64,000 bases of DNA, from positions 310,001 to 374,000 of the forward strand of contig CAWJLY010000008.1 in NCBI GenBank assembly GCA_963843805.1, read 5' to 3'. Each line of letters starts with the position of its first letter. The stretch's first letter is position 1. Of this stretch, positions 27,801 to 38,821 are shown one piece after another. Position numbers and translations under genes: made by a program. This DNA comes from Ideonella_A sp963843805 (GTDB taxonomy: Bacteria; Pseudomonadota; Gammaproteobacteria; Burkholderiales; Burkholderiaceae_C). The notes beneath the pieces are model-generated. The model did no database searches. It saw nothing but the letters and a program-made list of their open reading frames with translations, and was not told the DNA's origin.

Positions 27801-28292
27801 TTACGGGGATGCGTCGCGCGGCCAGACGCGTTCGAAATATTCCAGCACCAGCGTCAGCTGCTCGCCAACCGCAAAGCCGTCGCGATCGGCCTGTTCGGCA
27901 AATTGCTGACGATACGCGCTCAACCACCAGCGCAGACTGAGATCGCCTTCGCCAGCCTCGAACGCAAACTGGTCGTCAATGTCGGCGAAATAGCGCTTCT
28001 CGACATGGCTGGTTCGCACGATGGCGCTCGGCAGCCCCCGGCCATCAAGAACCACCAGATGATCGCCGGGCTGCGGCAGCGCCTCCATCGACTGCTCGAA
28101 ATCATGCAACAGGCTGGCATGAGCGCGTTTGATGCCTTTGGTAATCAACTCGGCCAAGTCGTCAGCCACAGCGGCGGTCGGGCCCAGCGCAGTGGCCGAG
28201 AAGCCATCGACCTTGACGCCACATTCGCGCTGGAAATCGAGCCACATCGCCTCGATCGCCGCCACATCGCCAGCCTTTGGCGGGCGACTCAT
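27801..28292 (-). CDS. ASCH-domain protein
   Basis: A 163-residue soluble protein, intact. The ASCH fold is suggested by IEAMWLDFQRECGVKVDGFS, DDLAELITKGIKRAHASLLH, HLVVLDGRGLPSAIVRTSHV, FADIDDQFAFEAGEGDLSL and the tail VLEYFERVW. ASCH is an OB-like, PUA-related domain thought to bind RNA; some members are amidohydrolases on modified nucleosides. The exact role is unknown. It lies 39 bases after the SDR gene on the same strand. Confidence 0.78.
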   Translation of the reverse strand: MSRPPKAGDVAAIEAMWLDFQRECGVKVDGFSATALGPTAAVADDLAELITKGIKRAHASLLHDFEQSMEALPQPGDHLVVLDGRGLPSAIVRTSHVEKRYFADIDDQFAFEAGEGDLSLRWWLSAYRQQFAEQADRDGFAVGEQLTLVLEYFERVWPRDASP

Positions 28293-28331
28293 CGACTTGC
28301 CACCGGTTTGCGCAACTGCCGCCCCAATCGC

Positions 28332-29237
28332 TCAATCGGCATCACGCAACGCTGCCCGCAACTGTTGGCCAACTTCGGGCTTGTGCAAGAACGGATCGGT
28401 CGGATTGCGCTGCTGCATGATGTCTTCGAGCCGGGTCTGCACCGTCGACAACGCGTGCGGGTGGCTATAGATGTAGAAGGCGCCAGTCAGCACCGCATCG
28501 ACAACCCGTTGCGCCACCTCCGCCGCGCTGACCTTGCCGCGAGTGACCGCCTTGTTGATCATCGCCTGGCCGATCAACTGACTGCGGCTGGGCGCGGCGT
28601 TGGCCATTTCGGCAGGCCGGTTGCGCTCGCTTTCATGGATGCCGGTCGGCACGAAGAACGGACACAACACCGATGCACTGATCTGATCGGTGACCAGCCG
28701 CAAATCCTGGTACAGCGTTTCGCTGATCGACACCACCGCGTGTTTGCTGGCGTTGTAGACACCCATGTTGGGCGCGTTGAGCAGCCCGGCCATCGATGCG
28801 GTGTTGACGATATGGCCTTCGTAGGACGGGTCGGCCTTGGCGGCAGCCAGCATCATCGGCGTGAAGACCCGAATGCCATGCGCCACACCCAACAGGTTGA
28901 CGCCGATCACCCACTCCCATTCCTGCAGCGTGTTCTCCCAGATCAGCCCTCCGGCGCCGACACCTGCGTTGTTGAAGACCAGGTGTGGCGCGCCGAAACG
29001 CTCGGCGGTCGCTGCGCCGAGCGCTTCGACCTCGGCGGCCTTCGATACGTCAACGCGAACCGACAGCACCGGCGCACCGAGATCGCCGATCTCGGCCGCG
29101 GCAAGATCGAGCGCATCCTGCTGGACATCGGCCATCACGACGGCCATGCCCTGCGCGGCGGCGAGGCGACAAAGCTCGAGACCGAATCCCGACGCGGCCC
29201 CGGTGATGACCGCGGTGCGGCCTTGCAATGATTTCAT
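28332..29237 (-). CDS. SDR-family oxidoreductase
   Basis: A 301-residue classical short-chain dehydrogenase, intact. The cofactor motif is TGAASGFG (TGxxxGxG) at residues 11-18, with acidic MADVQQDAL after the second strand, which favours NAD(H). FNNAGVG, the catalytic Ser in NTASMAG, and YNASK (Y-x-x-x-K) follow. The long C-terminal tail (YIYSHPHALSTVQTRLEDIM) is typical of a group found in fatty-acid and steroid gene clusters. The start at 29237 is 2 bases after the upstream stop, so it is co-transcribed with the CurA-like gene. Confidence 0.88.
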   Translation of the reverse strand: MKSLQGRTAVITGAASGFGLELCRLAAAQGMAVVMADVQQDALDLAAAEIGDLGAPVLSVRVDVSKAAEVEALGAATAERFGAPHLVFNNAGVGAGGLIWENTLQEWEWVIGVNLLGVAHGIRVFTPMMLAAAKADPSYEGHIVNTASMAGLLNAPNMGVYNASKHAVVSISETLYQDLRLVTDQISASVLCPFFVPTGIHESERNRPAEMANAAPSRSQLIGQAMINKAVTRGKVSAAEVAQRVVDAVLTGAFYIYSHPHALSTVQTRLEDIMQQRNPTDPFLHKPEVGQQLRAALRDAD

Positions 29238-29239
29238 CG

Positions 29240-30253
29240 TCAGACCAGCTGGACCAGTTGCTTGCCGAAGTTGGCGCCCTTGAGCAGGCCGAGAAAGGCC
29301 TCGGGTGCGCTCGCCAATCCATGGGCAATCGACTCGCGATACTTGATCTTGCCGCTCGCCACACCGCTGCCGAGTTCCTTCAACGCTTCGGGCCAATCCG
29401 ACATGTGTTCACTGACGATGAAGCCCTCGGCGGTCAGCCGTGATTGCAGGATAAGGCCCGGATAGGCCATCGGCAGCGGATTGCCGTCGTAGCCGGAAAT
29501 CAGGCCGCAGAAGGCCATGCGGCCGAATTCGTTCATCCGCAGCATCACCGCATCCAGAATGCGGCCGCCGACATTCTCGAAATAGCCGTCGATGCCATCC
29601 GGAGCGGCTTCGCGCAGCGCCGCGTTGAGCGATTTCGAATCGGCATGCGCCTTGTAATCGACGCAGGCGTCAAAGCCGAGTTCGTCGACAACGTAAGCGC
29701 ATTTGTCGGGGCCCCCGGCAATGCCGACGGCCCGGCAGCCGCGCGACTTGGCGAGCTGACCGACGACCGATCCGACCGCACCACTGGCTGCGCTGACCGC
29801 GATCGTCTGGCCTGCTTTCGGCTGGCAGATCCGCATCAGGCCGTACCAGGCGGTGACGCCAGGCATGCCGACCGCGCTCAAGTACGCTGACAGTGCGATG
29901 TGAGTCGTGTCGACCTTGCGCAACGCGCCGGGCTGGCCGGCGTCGACGACCGAAAACTGCTGCCAGCCGCCCATGCCGACAACCTCGTCGCCGACTGCGA
30001 AGCCCGAGTGACGCGACTGCTCGACCACCCCGACCGTGCCACCGATCATCACCGAATCCAGCGGCTGAGGTTGGGCGTAGCTCTTGCTCTCGTTCATGCG
30101 CCCGCGCATGTACGGATCCAGGCTCAGGAAATGATGGCGCACCAGCACCTGGCCGTCGTCGAGTTGGCGGACGGCTGCCTCGACGAGCTTGAAATTGTCG
30201 ACTGTGGCCTCGCCGGTCGGACGTGATACGAGGTGAATCTGCTGGTTGATCAT
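29240..30253 (-). CDS. CurA-like NADP-dependent MDR reductase
   Basis: A 337-residue zinc-free medium-chain reductase, intact. The substrate part shows LDPYMRGRMNE, GVVEQSRHSGFAVGDEVVGM and GMPGVTAWYGLMRICQPKAG; the cofactor fold shows AASGAVGSVVGQLAKSRGC. Relatives reduce the double bond of alpha,beta-unsaturated ketones and aldehydes (curcumin, leukotriene B4 derivatives, prostaglandin type). It may clear enone side products made during fatty acid breakdown. It starts 27 bases after the thioesterase gene in the same - strand run. Confidence 0.88.
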   Translation of the reverse strand: MINQQIHLVSRPTGEATVDNFKLVEAAVRQLDDGQVLVRHHFLSLDPYMRGRMNESKSYAQPQPLDSVMIGGTVGVVEQSRHSGFAVGDEVVGMGGWQQFSVVDAGQPGALRKVDTTHIALSAYLSAVGMPGVTAWYGLMRICQPKAGQTIAVSAASGAVGSVVGQLAKSRGCRAVGIAGGPDKCAYVVDELGFDACVDYKAHADSKSLNAALREAAPDGIDGYFENVGGRILDAVMLRMNEFGRMAFCGLISGYDGNPLPMAYPGLILQSRLTAEGFIVSEHMSDWPEALKELGSGVASGKIKYRESIAHGLASAPEAFLGLLKGANFGKQLVQLV

Positions 30254-30280
30254 GGTGATCCTTTGACTTGGATCGAGCCC

Positions 30281-30691
30281 TCACGCCTTGGCGTCGAGCA
30301 CGAGTTGAGTTTGAGTGACAACCGCACACAGGCGGCCGTCGGCATTGGTGATCAGGGTCTGCCAGACCATCGTCGAGCGGCCCCGGTGCAGTGCGACGCT
30401 TTCGCCCCTGACGGTGCTGCCGAGCTTCGCACCGGCAATGAATTTGGTGCTCGAGTCGGTGGTGGTGGTCATCTTGCCGGCCGGCAGGTTGATCAAGGTG
30501 CCGACGGCCCCCAGCGTATCAGCGAAAGCCATGTAGGCACCGCCATGCATGATTGCACCGGCCGTGCAGAGATCGGGACGAACCAGCAACTCGCCGACTA
30601 CCCGCTCGGGCTCGAGCGAGATCAAGCTGACTCCCATCAACCCCGGGAACAACGGGTCGATCCGCTTCTGAACGGCGGCCAGATCAATCAT
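30281..30691 (-). CDS. PaaI-type hotdog thioesterase
   Basis: A 136-residue hotdog-fold acyl-CoA thioesterase, intact. It shows LISLEPERVVGELLVRPDLC, then GAIMHGGAYMAFADTLGAVG, where the H-G-G and the downstream acidic residue form the active site, and STKFIAGAKLGSTVRGESV. The ATG at 30691 is used; a TTG at 30700 overlaps the previous stop. It lies directly after a second hotdog gene. Together they could free CoA from dead-end thioesters. Confidence 0.88.
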   Translation of the reverse strand: MIDLAAVQKRIDPLFPGLMGVSLISLEPERVVGELLVRPDLCTAGAIMHGGAYMAFADTLGAVGTLINLPAGKMTTTTDSSTKFIAGAKLGSTVRGESVALHRGRSTMVWQTLITNADGRLCAVVTQTQLVLDAKA

Positions 30692-30696
30692 TCCGG

Positions 30697-31134
30697 TCAA
30701 TCCGATGCACCGACCCGCTTGACCAGGCGACGACCGACCGGCAAGCCACGCAGGTATTTGAAGGTCCCGGTGGCACGGGCGATCAACTCGCCGTTTTCAT
30801 GCAGTACCGAGCCTTCGCAGAAAGCCAGCGAACTGGTCCGATGCACAAGCTTGCCGCGTCCGATCAACCGCTTCTGACCCGGGCGCAAAAACGAAGTCTT
30901 CATCTCGATCGTCACCACGCCACGGTCATCCTTGGGCTGCCCGGGCATCGGTGCGCGCGCGGCGTGCGCCATCACGACATCGAGCAGCGTCATCGTCACG
31001 CCGCCATGCGCGACATTCCAGGTATTGAGCTGCTCCGGCCGCAAGGTGATCGCAATTTCGGCCTCGCCGGACGAAAACGTCAGCAACTCGAAACCGAGTG
31101 CTTCGGCAAAAGCATTGACTTTCGGAAGTTTCAT
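30697..31134 (-). CDS. Second PaaI-type hotdog thioesterase
   Basis: A 145-residue hotdog-fold protein, intact. The start MKLPKVNAFAEALGFELL at 31134 is preferred over an upstream ATG at 31158. The active-site helix is NVAHGGVTMTLLDVVMAHAA, followed by VTIEMKTSFLRPGQKRLIGR. It differs strongly from the neighbouring thioesterase, so this is not a recent duplication and substrate ranges probably differ. Its stop codon falls within 6 bases of the next start. Confidence 0.87.
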   Translation of the reverse strand: MKLPKVNAFAEALGFELLTFSSGEAEIAITLRPEQLNTWNVAHGGVTMTLLDVVMAHAARAPMPGQPKDDRGVVTIEMKTSFLRPGQKRLIGRGKLVHRTSSLAFCEGSVLHENGELIARATGTFKYLRGLPVGRRLVKRVGASD

Positions 31135-31383
31135 GGATTTGTGCGACTCGCATTCCACCCGATCGGCCGATTGTTGCGTGCACCTTGCCGGTAAGCGCTG
31201 CAGCTCCGCCGATCGAGCGGATGCCCCCGATCAGGCCCCGCCGGTCGGGCGGCATCGCCGCGTTGGGTGGGCAAAGCGCGGACGTCGACGGTCCGGGGGA
31301 CCTTCGGCGCCTGGCGAGGAGCCAGGCCGGCCAGCGCGGCGCGGCCGGCCCGGCCGATGCAGGCGCTCCGGGGATGGGCCAGC
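31135..31383 (-). repeat. GC-rich gap with hairpin CGAAGGTCC-N3-GGACC
   Basis: This 249-base gap downstream of the SDR gene shows no gene. At 31290-31305 the - strand reads CGAAGGTCC, three bases, GGACC, a hairpin core that recurs at 34499-34519 in a second gap of the same cluster. Near 31364 it also has CAGGCGCTCCGG, which recurs at about 38098 beyond livF. The elements look like a dispersed intergenic repeat, possibly acting as terminators. Confidence 0.45.
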
Positions 31384-32175
31384 CTAGGCGCCATGAATTG
31401 CGGAGACGCCGCCATCGACAGCGAGGATCTGCCCGGTGATGTGTTTGCCGGCGTCCGACGCAAACAACACCGCCGCACCTTTGAGGTCGTCGTCGTCACC
31501 GATGCGGCGCAGCGGCGCTCTGCTGGCCATGTTGTCGACGCCGACCCGCTCGAGCACGCCTTTGGTCATCCTGCTCGGAAAAAAGCCTGGCGCCAGCGCA
31601 TTGACGGTGATGCCGAAGCCGCCCCATTCGCCAGCCAGCGTGCGCGTGAAGTTGACCACCGCCCCCTTGCTGGTGCCGTAGGCGATGAACTTGATCTCCG
31701 GTCCCGATCCCGACAAGCCGGCGATCGATGCGATGTTGATGATGCGGCCCGAGCGGCGCGGAATCATGCTCGCCTTGGCAGCCGCCTGGCTCATCAGGAA
31801 GATGCTGCGGATATTCAGGTTCATCACCTTGTCCCAGGCATCGAGCGGATAGTCTTCGGCCGGCGCGCCCCAGGTTGCACCGGCGTTGTTGACCAGGATG
31901 TCGATCTGACCCAGCCGTTGCATGGCCTCGTCGGCGACATGCTGGATCTGCTGGGCCTGGCTCATGTCGGCGGCCACCCAGCGGGTGTCGATGCCCTTGC
32001 CCTGCAAGTGGGCGGTGGCTTCTTCGAGATCGGCCGCCTTGCGCGAACACAGCAGGATGCGGGCCCCTGACTCGCCAAGCGCCTCGGCGATCTGCAGGCC
32101 CAGGCCGCGCGAGCCGCCCGTGACAAGCGCGGTCTTGCCGCTGAGGTCGAACAATTTTTGGATCGGCGTGCTCAT
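31384..32175 (-). CDS. SDR-family oxidoreductase (3-oxoacyl reductase-like)
   Basis: A 263-residue classical SDR, intact. It shows TGGSRGLG (TGxxxGxG) with Arg in CSRKAADLEE after strand 2, which favours NADP(H); NNAGATWG; the Ser in NIASIAGLSG; and YGTSKGAV (Y-x-x-x-K). The C-terminus has APGFFPSRMTKG and TGQILAVDGGVSAIHGA. It is close to gluconate 5-dehydrogenase and FabG-like enzymes. In this cluster an acyl-CoA or hydroxy-acid substrate is likely. Confidence 0.88.
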   Translation of the reverse strand: MSTPIQKLFDLSGKTALVTGGSRGLGLQIAEALGESGARILLCSRKAADLEEATAHLQGKGIDTRWVAADMSQAQQIQHVADEAMQRLGQIDILVNNAGATWGAPAEDYPLDAWDKVMNLNIRSIFLMSQAAAKASMIPRRSGRIINIASIAGLSGSGPEIKFIAYGTSKGAVVNFTRTLAGEWGGFGITVNALAPGFFPSRMTKGVLERVGVDNMASRAPLRRIGDDDDLKGAAVLFASDAGKHITGQILAVDGGVSAIHGA

Positions 32176-32220
32176 GGTTATCCTTCTGGTTGAGTGGGAT
32201 CGCTGGCGGTTAGTTGCGGC

Positions 32221-32409
32221 TCATTGGTCGAGCCGTGAACGCAGCGCCACCAGCACGGCCCCGCTCACGATCAGCATCACGCCGATCGCGATCAGTGTCC
32301 AGCCGAGTCCGGGGGCCTCGTCGGGAAGCGACAGGCCGAAGGCGCCGATCACGATGCCGCCGAAAATCGCCGGCCAGATCAATTTGTCGAGCGTTGCAGC
32401 TTTCATCAT
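32221..32409 (-). CDS. Small two-helix membrane protein
   Basis: A 62-residue protein with two hydrophobic segments, LIWPAIFGGIVIGAFGLSL (about 10-28) and LGWTLIAIGVMLIVSGAVLV (about 35-54), and a basic end RSRLDQ that should stay in the cytoplasm. No family is recognised. It begins 4 bases after the acyl-CoA dehydrogenase stop, so it is translated from the same message. Intact. Confidence 0.65.
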   Translation of the reverse strand: MMKAATLDKLIWPAIFGGIVIGAFGLSLPDEAPGLGWTLIAIGVMLIVSGAVLVALRSRLDQ

Positions 32410-32413
32410 CGCG

Positions 32414-34271
32414 TCAGAACCATTCCACCTGCATGTTGCGACAGGTATTGTCGCGGGCCGCCACGACGCCGAGCCATGCCGGCACCTTGGGCAGTTCGTA
32501 GCGGAAAAAATATCGCGCAGCGCAGAGCAGTCCACTGGCGACTGGATCGGCCGGATCGGCATCGAACCGGCTGCTGAGCGAGAAGCGCCACATCCAGCCA
32601 GATCCACGCCAACACGACATGACCGAAGCCCTGCAGATACGGCGTTGCATTGGCCAGCACCGGTTCGGGCTCGCCATCCGCCCAGGCGCTGCGGGTCGCG
32701 TCGACCAGTGCCTTCAGCGAGCGTTCGAGTGCACTTGATTCGTCCGCCCAGGCAGTCCGAGCGGCGGCCTGCACAGTCTGGTCGACGGTCTGCGCCAGCG
32801 CAGCCAAGCCGGCCCCACCATCCATCACCACCTTGCGCCCGAGCAGATCGAGCGCCTGGATGCCGTGGGTGCCTTCGTGGATCATGTTCAGACGGTTGTC
32901 GCGCCAATACTGCTCGACCGGATAGTCACGGGTATAACCGTAGCCACCGAGCACCTGGATTGCCAGGCTGTTGGCCTCCAGGCACCATTCACTGGGCCAG
33001 CTCTTGGCTATCGGCGTCAGCATCTCGAGCAGCAGTGCAGCTCTTTTCGCCGCTGACGGTTCGGCGGTGTGTTGCTCGTCGACCAGCCGTGCGCAATACA
33101 GGCACAAAGCCATTGCCCCTTCGCAATAACTCTTCTGCGCCAGCAACATGCGCTTGACATCGGCATGTTCGATGATCGCCACCGGCGGTCGGCTGACATC
33201 CTTTCCAGCGGAGCCGACCGGCCTGCCTTGCGGGCGCTCCTTGGCATAGGCCAGGCTGGCTTCGAAGCCGGCATATCCGATCACCGTTGCGCCCAGTCCC
33301 ACAGCGATCCGCGCCTCGTTCATCATGTGGAACATGCAGCGCAGGCCCTGCCCCGGCTGGCCGACCAGATAGCCGATCGCGCCGGCACCCGGCCCTTCGC
33401 GCCCCGCATCTGCGCGCAGCGGATAACGACCTTCGCCGAAATTGAGCAGCGTATTCGGGATGCCGCGGTAGCCCAGCTTGTGGTTCAGCCCGGCCAGCGC
33501 AACATCGTTTCGCTCGCCGGTCAGACGACCATCGGCGTCGACCAGCTTTTTCGGCACGATGAACAGCGAGATGCCCTTGACACCAGGGATCAGCTTGCCA
33601 TCGGCATCGGGAATCTTCGCCAGCACCAGATGGATGATGTTTTCCGCAAGTTCGTGATCGCCGTTGGAGATCCACATCTTGTTGCCGCGCAAGCGGTATC
33701 GCGGCCCCAACGGATCATCGGCATGGTCCAGGCCATCGGGTACGGCACGGGTCACGATATCGGACAGGCTGGACCCGGCCTGCGGCTCGCTCAGGCACAT
33801 GGTGCCGAAGAAGCGGCCGGAAAATTCGTTCTTCGCAAATACCTCGCGCTGCAGTTCGCTGCCATGCGCCATCAGCAGATTGGCATTGCCGCTGGTCAAC
33901 ATGTGGCCGCCCCCGATGCCGATGCCGGCTTTCGAGAAAAAGCTGTTGGCGGCCATCTCGATCACACAAGGCAACTGCATGCCGCCGATCTCGTAATCCT
34001 GCGCGGCTGCCAGCATGCCGGTGGCGACATAAGCGCGCGCCGCCGCATGGCTGCTTTCCGGCAGATGCACCGTCTCGCCGTCGAACCACGGCTCTTCGGT
34101 ATCGGCGATGCGGTTGAACGGCGCGAACTTGTCGGCAGCGAGCTTCTCGCACATGTCGAGCACCGCGTCGAAGGTTTCGCGGTTGTGCTCGGCAAAGCGC
34201 GGCCGCGCCTGCAGCGTGTCGACCTGCAGCCAGTCGTAGAGCAGGAAATCGATGGTCTGGCGAAAGCTCAT
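32414..34271 (-). CDS. Acyl-CoA dehydrogenase, large FadE5-like type, one frameshift
   Basis: FAD enzyme of about 618 residues for the first step of beta-oxidation. The start is MSFRQTIDFLLYDWLQVDTL. Core motifs are GRFFGTMCLSEPQAGSSLSD (FAD/substrate loop), NKMWISNGDHELAENI, FHMMNEARIAVGLGATVIGY and LGGYGYTRDYPVEQYWRDNR with the nearby Glu of HEGTHGIQALDLLGRK. It has the extra C-terminal domain seen in FadE5-like enzymes. The frame shifts near 32575 and ends as RYFFRYELPKVPAWLGVVAA to MQVEWF at 32414. Confidence 0.92.
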
Positions 34272-34574
34272 ATCAGGAATTCATTCAGTCCGACGCGATC
34301 CATGCCGAATCCAAGGCGATTTCGATCAAGCACAACCACGAAACCGGCGCTGTATCGGTATCGCAGTCGATGTTACCGAGCCTGGCAACGCGCGCCTCCC
34401 GCGCCGATCAAGCAAACACCGCAGATCCGGCTCCGCCGGTCTGCAGGTGTGCCTTGCAGGCCGCGCCGGTCCTTGCGGGCCGGCCGCTCGCTAGGCATCG
34501 AAGGTCCACCGGACCTTCGATGTCCAGGCTCGCCCCCCTCGAGGGGGAGGCGGCGAAGCCGCTGCGGGGGTGGC
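34272..34574 (-). repeat. 303-base gap with perfect hairpin CGAAGGTCC/GGACCTTCG
   Basis: No gene is seen. At 34499-34519 perfect 9-base arms CGAAGGTCC/GGACCTTCG enclose ACC. The core matches the hairpin at 31290-31305. Just beyond it (34535-34570) is a GC-rich string with GGAGGCGGCGAAGCCGCTG, itself palindromic, of a kind often scattered between genes of Burkholderiales. It lies directly after the thiolase stop, so a transcription-end role fits. Confidence 0.5.
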
Positions 34575-35753
<1,179 letters not shown>

Positions 35754-35806
35754 GTGGTTTGCTCCTCTTGATATTCGGACGGTCCGAGGTCGATCGATGG
35801 TTGTTG

Positions 35807-37905
35807 TCAGGTGAAGGTCTTGCCTTCGGCGGCCAGGCGGGCCAGCAGCGGTGCGGGCTCCCAGAATGCCGCGTCGTCGAGCGGGTTGGCCGCAAACCGC
35901 TTCATCGCCAGCACCACCTTGTACAGGCCGACGCGTATCGGCATAGCACATCGGGCCGCCGCGGTGCAGCGGGAAACCGTAACCGGTCAGGTAGACCATG
36001 TCGATATCCGACGCGCGCATCGCGATGCCTTCTTCGAGCAAGCTTGGCACCTTCGTTGACCAGCGAAAAGACCAGCCGGTGGACGATTTCGTCGTCGCCG
36101 ATCGGCGCGGCGTGACGCCGATGGTCGGCGCGGTGTTGCTCGATCATCTCGTTGACCGGCTTCGACGGCAGCGCATCGCGCTTGCCGGGCTGATAGTCGT
36201 ACCAGCCGGCACCGGTCTTCTGGCCGAAGCGGCCCATCTCGCACAGCAGGTCGGCGGTCTTGCTGTAGCGCATCTCGGGCTGCTCCTGATAGCGGCGCTT
36301 GCGGATATACCAGCCGATATCGTTGCCGGCCAGATCGCCCATGCGGAACGGGCCCATCGCGAAGCCGAATTTCTCGACCGCCCGGTCGACCTGCTGCGGC
36401 GTGCAGCCTTCCTCCAGCAGAAAGCCGGCCTGCCGCGAATATTGCTCGATCATCCGGTTGCCGATGAAGCCGTCGCAGACGCCGGAGACGACGCAGGTCT
36501 TGCGGATCTTCTTGCCCAGTGCCATCACGGTGGCCAGCACATCCTTGGCGGTCTTCTCGCCGCGCACCACCTCGAGCAGCTTCATCACGTTGGCCGGGCT
36601 GAAGAAGTGGGTGCCGATCACGTCCTGCGGCCGTCTGGTGAACGATGCGATCCGGTTCAGGTCGAGCGTCGAGGTATTGCTGGCGAGGATCGCGCCGGGC
36701 TTCATCACCTCGTCGAGCGCCTGGAAGACCTGCTGCTTGACGCCGATGTCCTCGAATACCGCTTCGATCACCATGTCGGCATCGTTCAGGTCGGCGTAGT
36801 TCAGCGTCGTCGACAGCAGCGCCATCCGCTGCGTCGAGCTTGTCCTGCTTCAGCTTGCCCTGCTTGACCTGCGCTTCGTAGTTCTTGCGGATCGTCGCGA
36901 CGCCGCGATCGAGCGCTTCCTGCTTGGTCTCGAGCATCACGACCGGGATGCCGGCGTTGAGGAAATTCATCGCGATGCCGCCGCCCATCGTGCCGGCGCC
37001 GATCACCGCGAGCTTGCGGATGTCGCGCAGCGGCGTATCGGCGCGGCACGTCGGGAATCTTGCTCGCCGCGCGCTCGGCAAAAAAGGCATGACGCAGCGC
37101 CTTCGACTCCGGCGTCATCATCAGGCCGATGAAGATCTCGAGTTCGCGCCGCATGCCTTCGTCGAACGACACTTCAGCGAATTGGCGACCGACATCGACG
37201 CATTTGGCCGGCGCCGGGAAATTGCGCGCCTTCGCGGCAATGCCGTTGCGCACGAACTGGAAATAGCCGTCGGCATTCGGATGCGCTACCGGCAGCTTGC
37301 GCACCAGCGGCAGCGGCCGCTGATCGGCGATTTCGCCGGCAAAAGCCAGCGCGGCGGCAGCAGATCGCCCTCGACAAGGCGGTCGAACAGTCTCTGCCCG
37401 GGCAGCGCGGCGAGCAGTTCGCTCTTCACCGGCTCGCCGCTGACGATCATGTTCAGCGCCGTCTCGACGCCGAGCACGCGCGGCAGCCGCTGCGTTCCAC
37501 CGGCACCCGGGATCAGGCCGATCTTGACTTCGGGCAACGCGATCAGCGCGCCCGGCGCCGCGATCCGGTAATGGCAGCCGAGCGCCAGCTCGAGCCCGCC
37601 ACCCATGCACACGCTGTGGATCGCCGCGACGACCGGTTTGCTGCTGGCTTCGAGCAACTCGATCACGGTCAGCAGATTCGGCTCGGCGGTGGCCTTCGGC
37701 GAACCGAATTCGGTGATGTCGGCGCCGCCCGAAAACGCCTTGCCGGCGCCGGTCAGCACGATCGCCTTGACCGCCGGATCGGCCTGCGCCTTCGCCAGCG
37801 CCGTGCGGCGATGCCCTGCGGGTCGCGAAAGCCGAGCCCGTTGACCGGCGGATTGTTCAGCGTGATGACGGCAATGCCGTCGCGAACTTCATAGCTGGCG
37901 GTCAT
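35807..37905 (-). CDS. Enoyl-CoA hydratase/3-hydroxyacyl-CoA dehydrogenase, FadB/FadJ-like, frame-broken
   Basis: A two-function enzyme of about 698 residues. The hydratase half starts MTASYEVRDGIAVITLNNPP and has LTGAGKAFSGGADITEFGSP and VCMGGGLELALGCHYRIAAP (oxyanion hole), ALPEVKIGLIPGAGGTQRLP. The dehydrogenase half opens with KLAVIGAGTMGGGIAMNFLN (NAD site), then EAVFEDIGVKQQVF, SNTSTLDLNRIAS, THFFSPANVMKLLEVV and CDGFIGNRM. The C-terminus is GYGFPLHRGGPMCYAD to AAEGKTFT. Six or more indels occur. It acts with the adjacent thiolase. Confidence 0.93.
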
Positions 37906-38117
37906 CTGGGTTCCTCTGCAACAGCAAAAAAGAACAGTCGTTCGATTCTAGGCAATGCCGGCCGTGCGATGTCCCTGGCGTGACAGCGTACAGCGGCCGA
38001 CTCCAGCGGATCGATACGGCCCATCAAGCGGACGCCGTGGATCAGCTCGCCGGACCACCAGCGTCGTCCCCTGAAGGCGCAGAGCCTGCGAGCCGCCGCA
38101 GGCGCTCCGGCGGGTCA

Positions 38118-38816
38118 TCAGACTTCCAGCCATTCCTTGCGGATCTCGGCGTCGGCGCGCAGTTGGTGCCGGGCTGCCTTCGAAAACGATATGGCCGTGG
38201 CCCATCACATAGCAGCGCTCGGAAATCTCCAGCGCAATCGTCAGCTTCTGCTCGACCAGCAGCACCGAGACACCGCGGTTTTTCAGCTGCTTCAGATAGC
38301 TGCGCGACCAGTTCGACGATCTTCGGCGCCAGGCCTTCGGTCGGCTCGTCGATCATGATCAGATCCGGGTCGCCCATCAGCGTGCGGCACAGCGTCAGCA
38401 TCTGCTGCTCGCCACCCGACAGCACACCGGCGGCGGTGTGCTGGCGCTCGCGCAGCCGCGGAAACATCGCATACATGTCGTCGAAGCTCCAGCGGGTTTT
38501 CTGGCCGGCCCGCTTCTCGCCGAGCATCAGGTTCTGGTGCACCGTCAGCTTCGGGAAGATGTCGCGGCTTTCGGGCACATAGCCGATGCCGCGGTGGGCG
38601 ATCTCGAACGGCTTGTGGCCGATCAGCTACTGGTCGTTCCAGCTGACGTGGCCGCGCGCGTCGACCAGTCCCATGATCGCCTTGACGGTGGTCGAGCGGC
38701 CCGAGCCGTTGCGGCCGAGCAGGCTGACGATCTCGCCCGGCCTTCACGTCCATCGTGACGCCGTGCAGGATATGGCTCTTGCCGTAGAAGGCGTGGACAT
38801 CGTCGAATTGCAGCAT
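38118..38816 (-). CDS. livF: LivF-type branched-chain ABC transporter ATPase, frame-broken
   Basis: One of two ATPases of a LIV-type importer, about 231 residues. The start MLQFDDVHAFYGKSHILHGV at 38816 lies 5 bases after livG. The signature LSGGEQQMLTLCRTLMGD, Walker B LIMIDEPTEGLAPKIVE and VLLVEQKLTIALEISERCYV are clear. One-base insertions near 38744, 38302 and 38170 break it. In addition an in-frame TAG (38627-38629) stands between SWNDQ and LIGHKPFEIAHRGIGYVPES; a single C-to-T change from CAG would explain it. Confidence 0.9.
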
Positions 38817-38821
38817 CGCGT

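Noticed and set aside
34535..34570. A possible insertion-sequence end in the GC-rich palindrome
   Set aside because: No transposase, target duplication or second end is present; it fits a dispersed intergenic repeat better.
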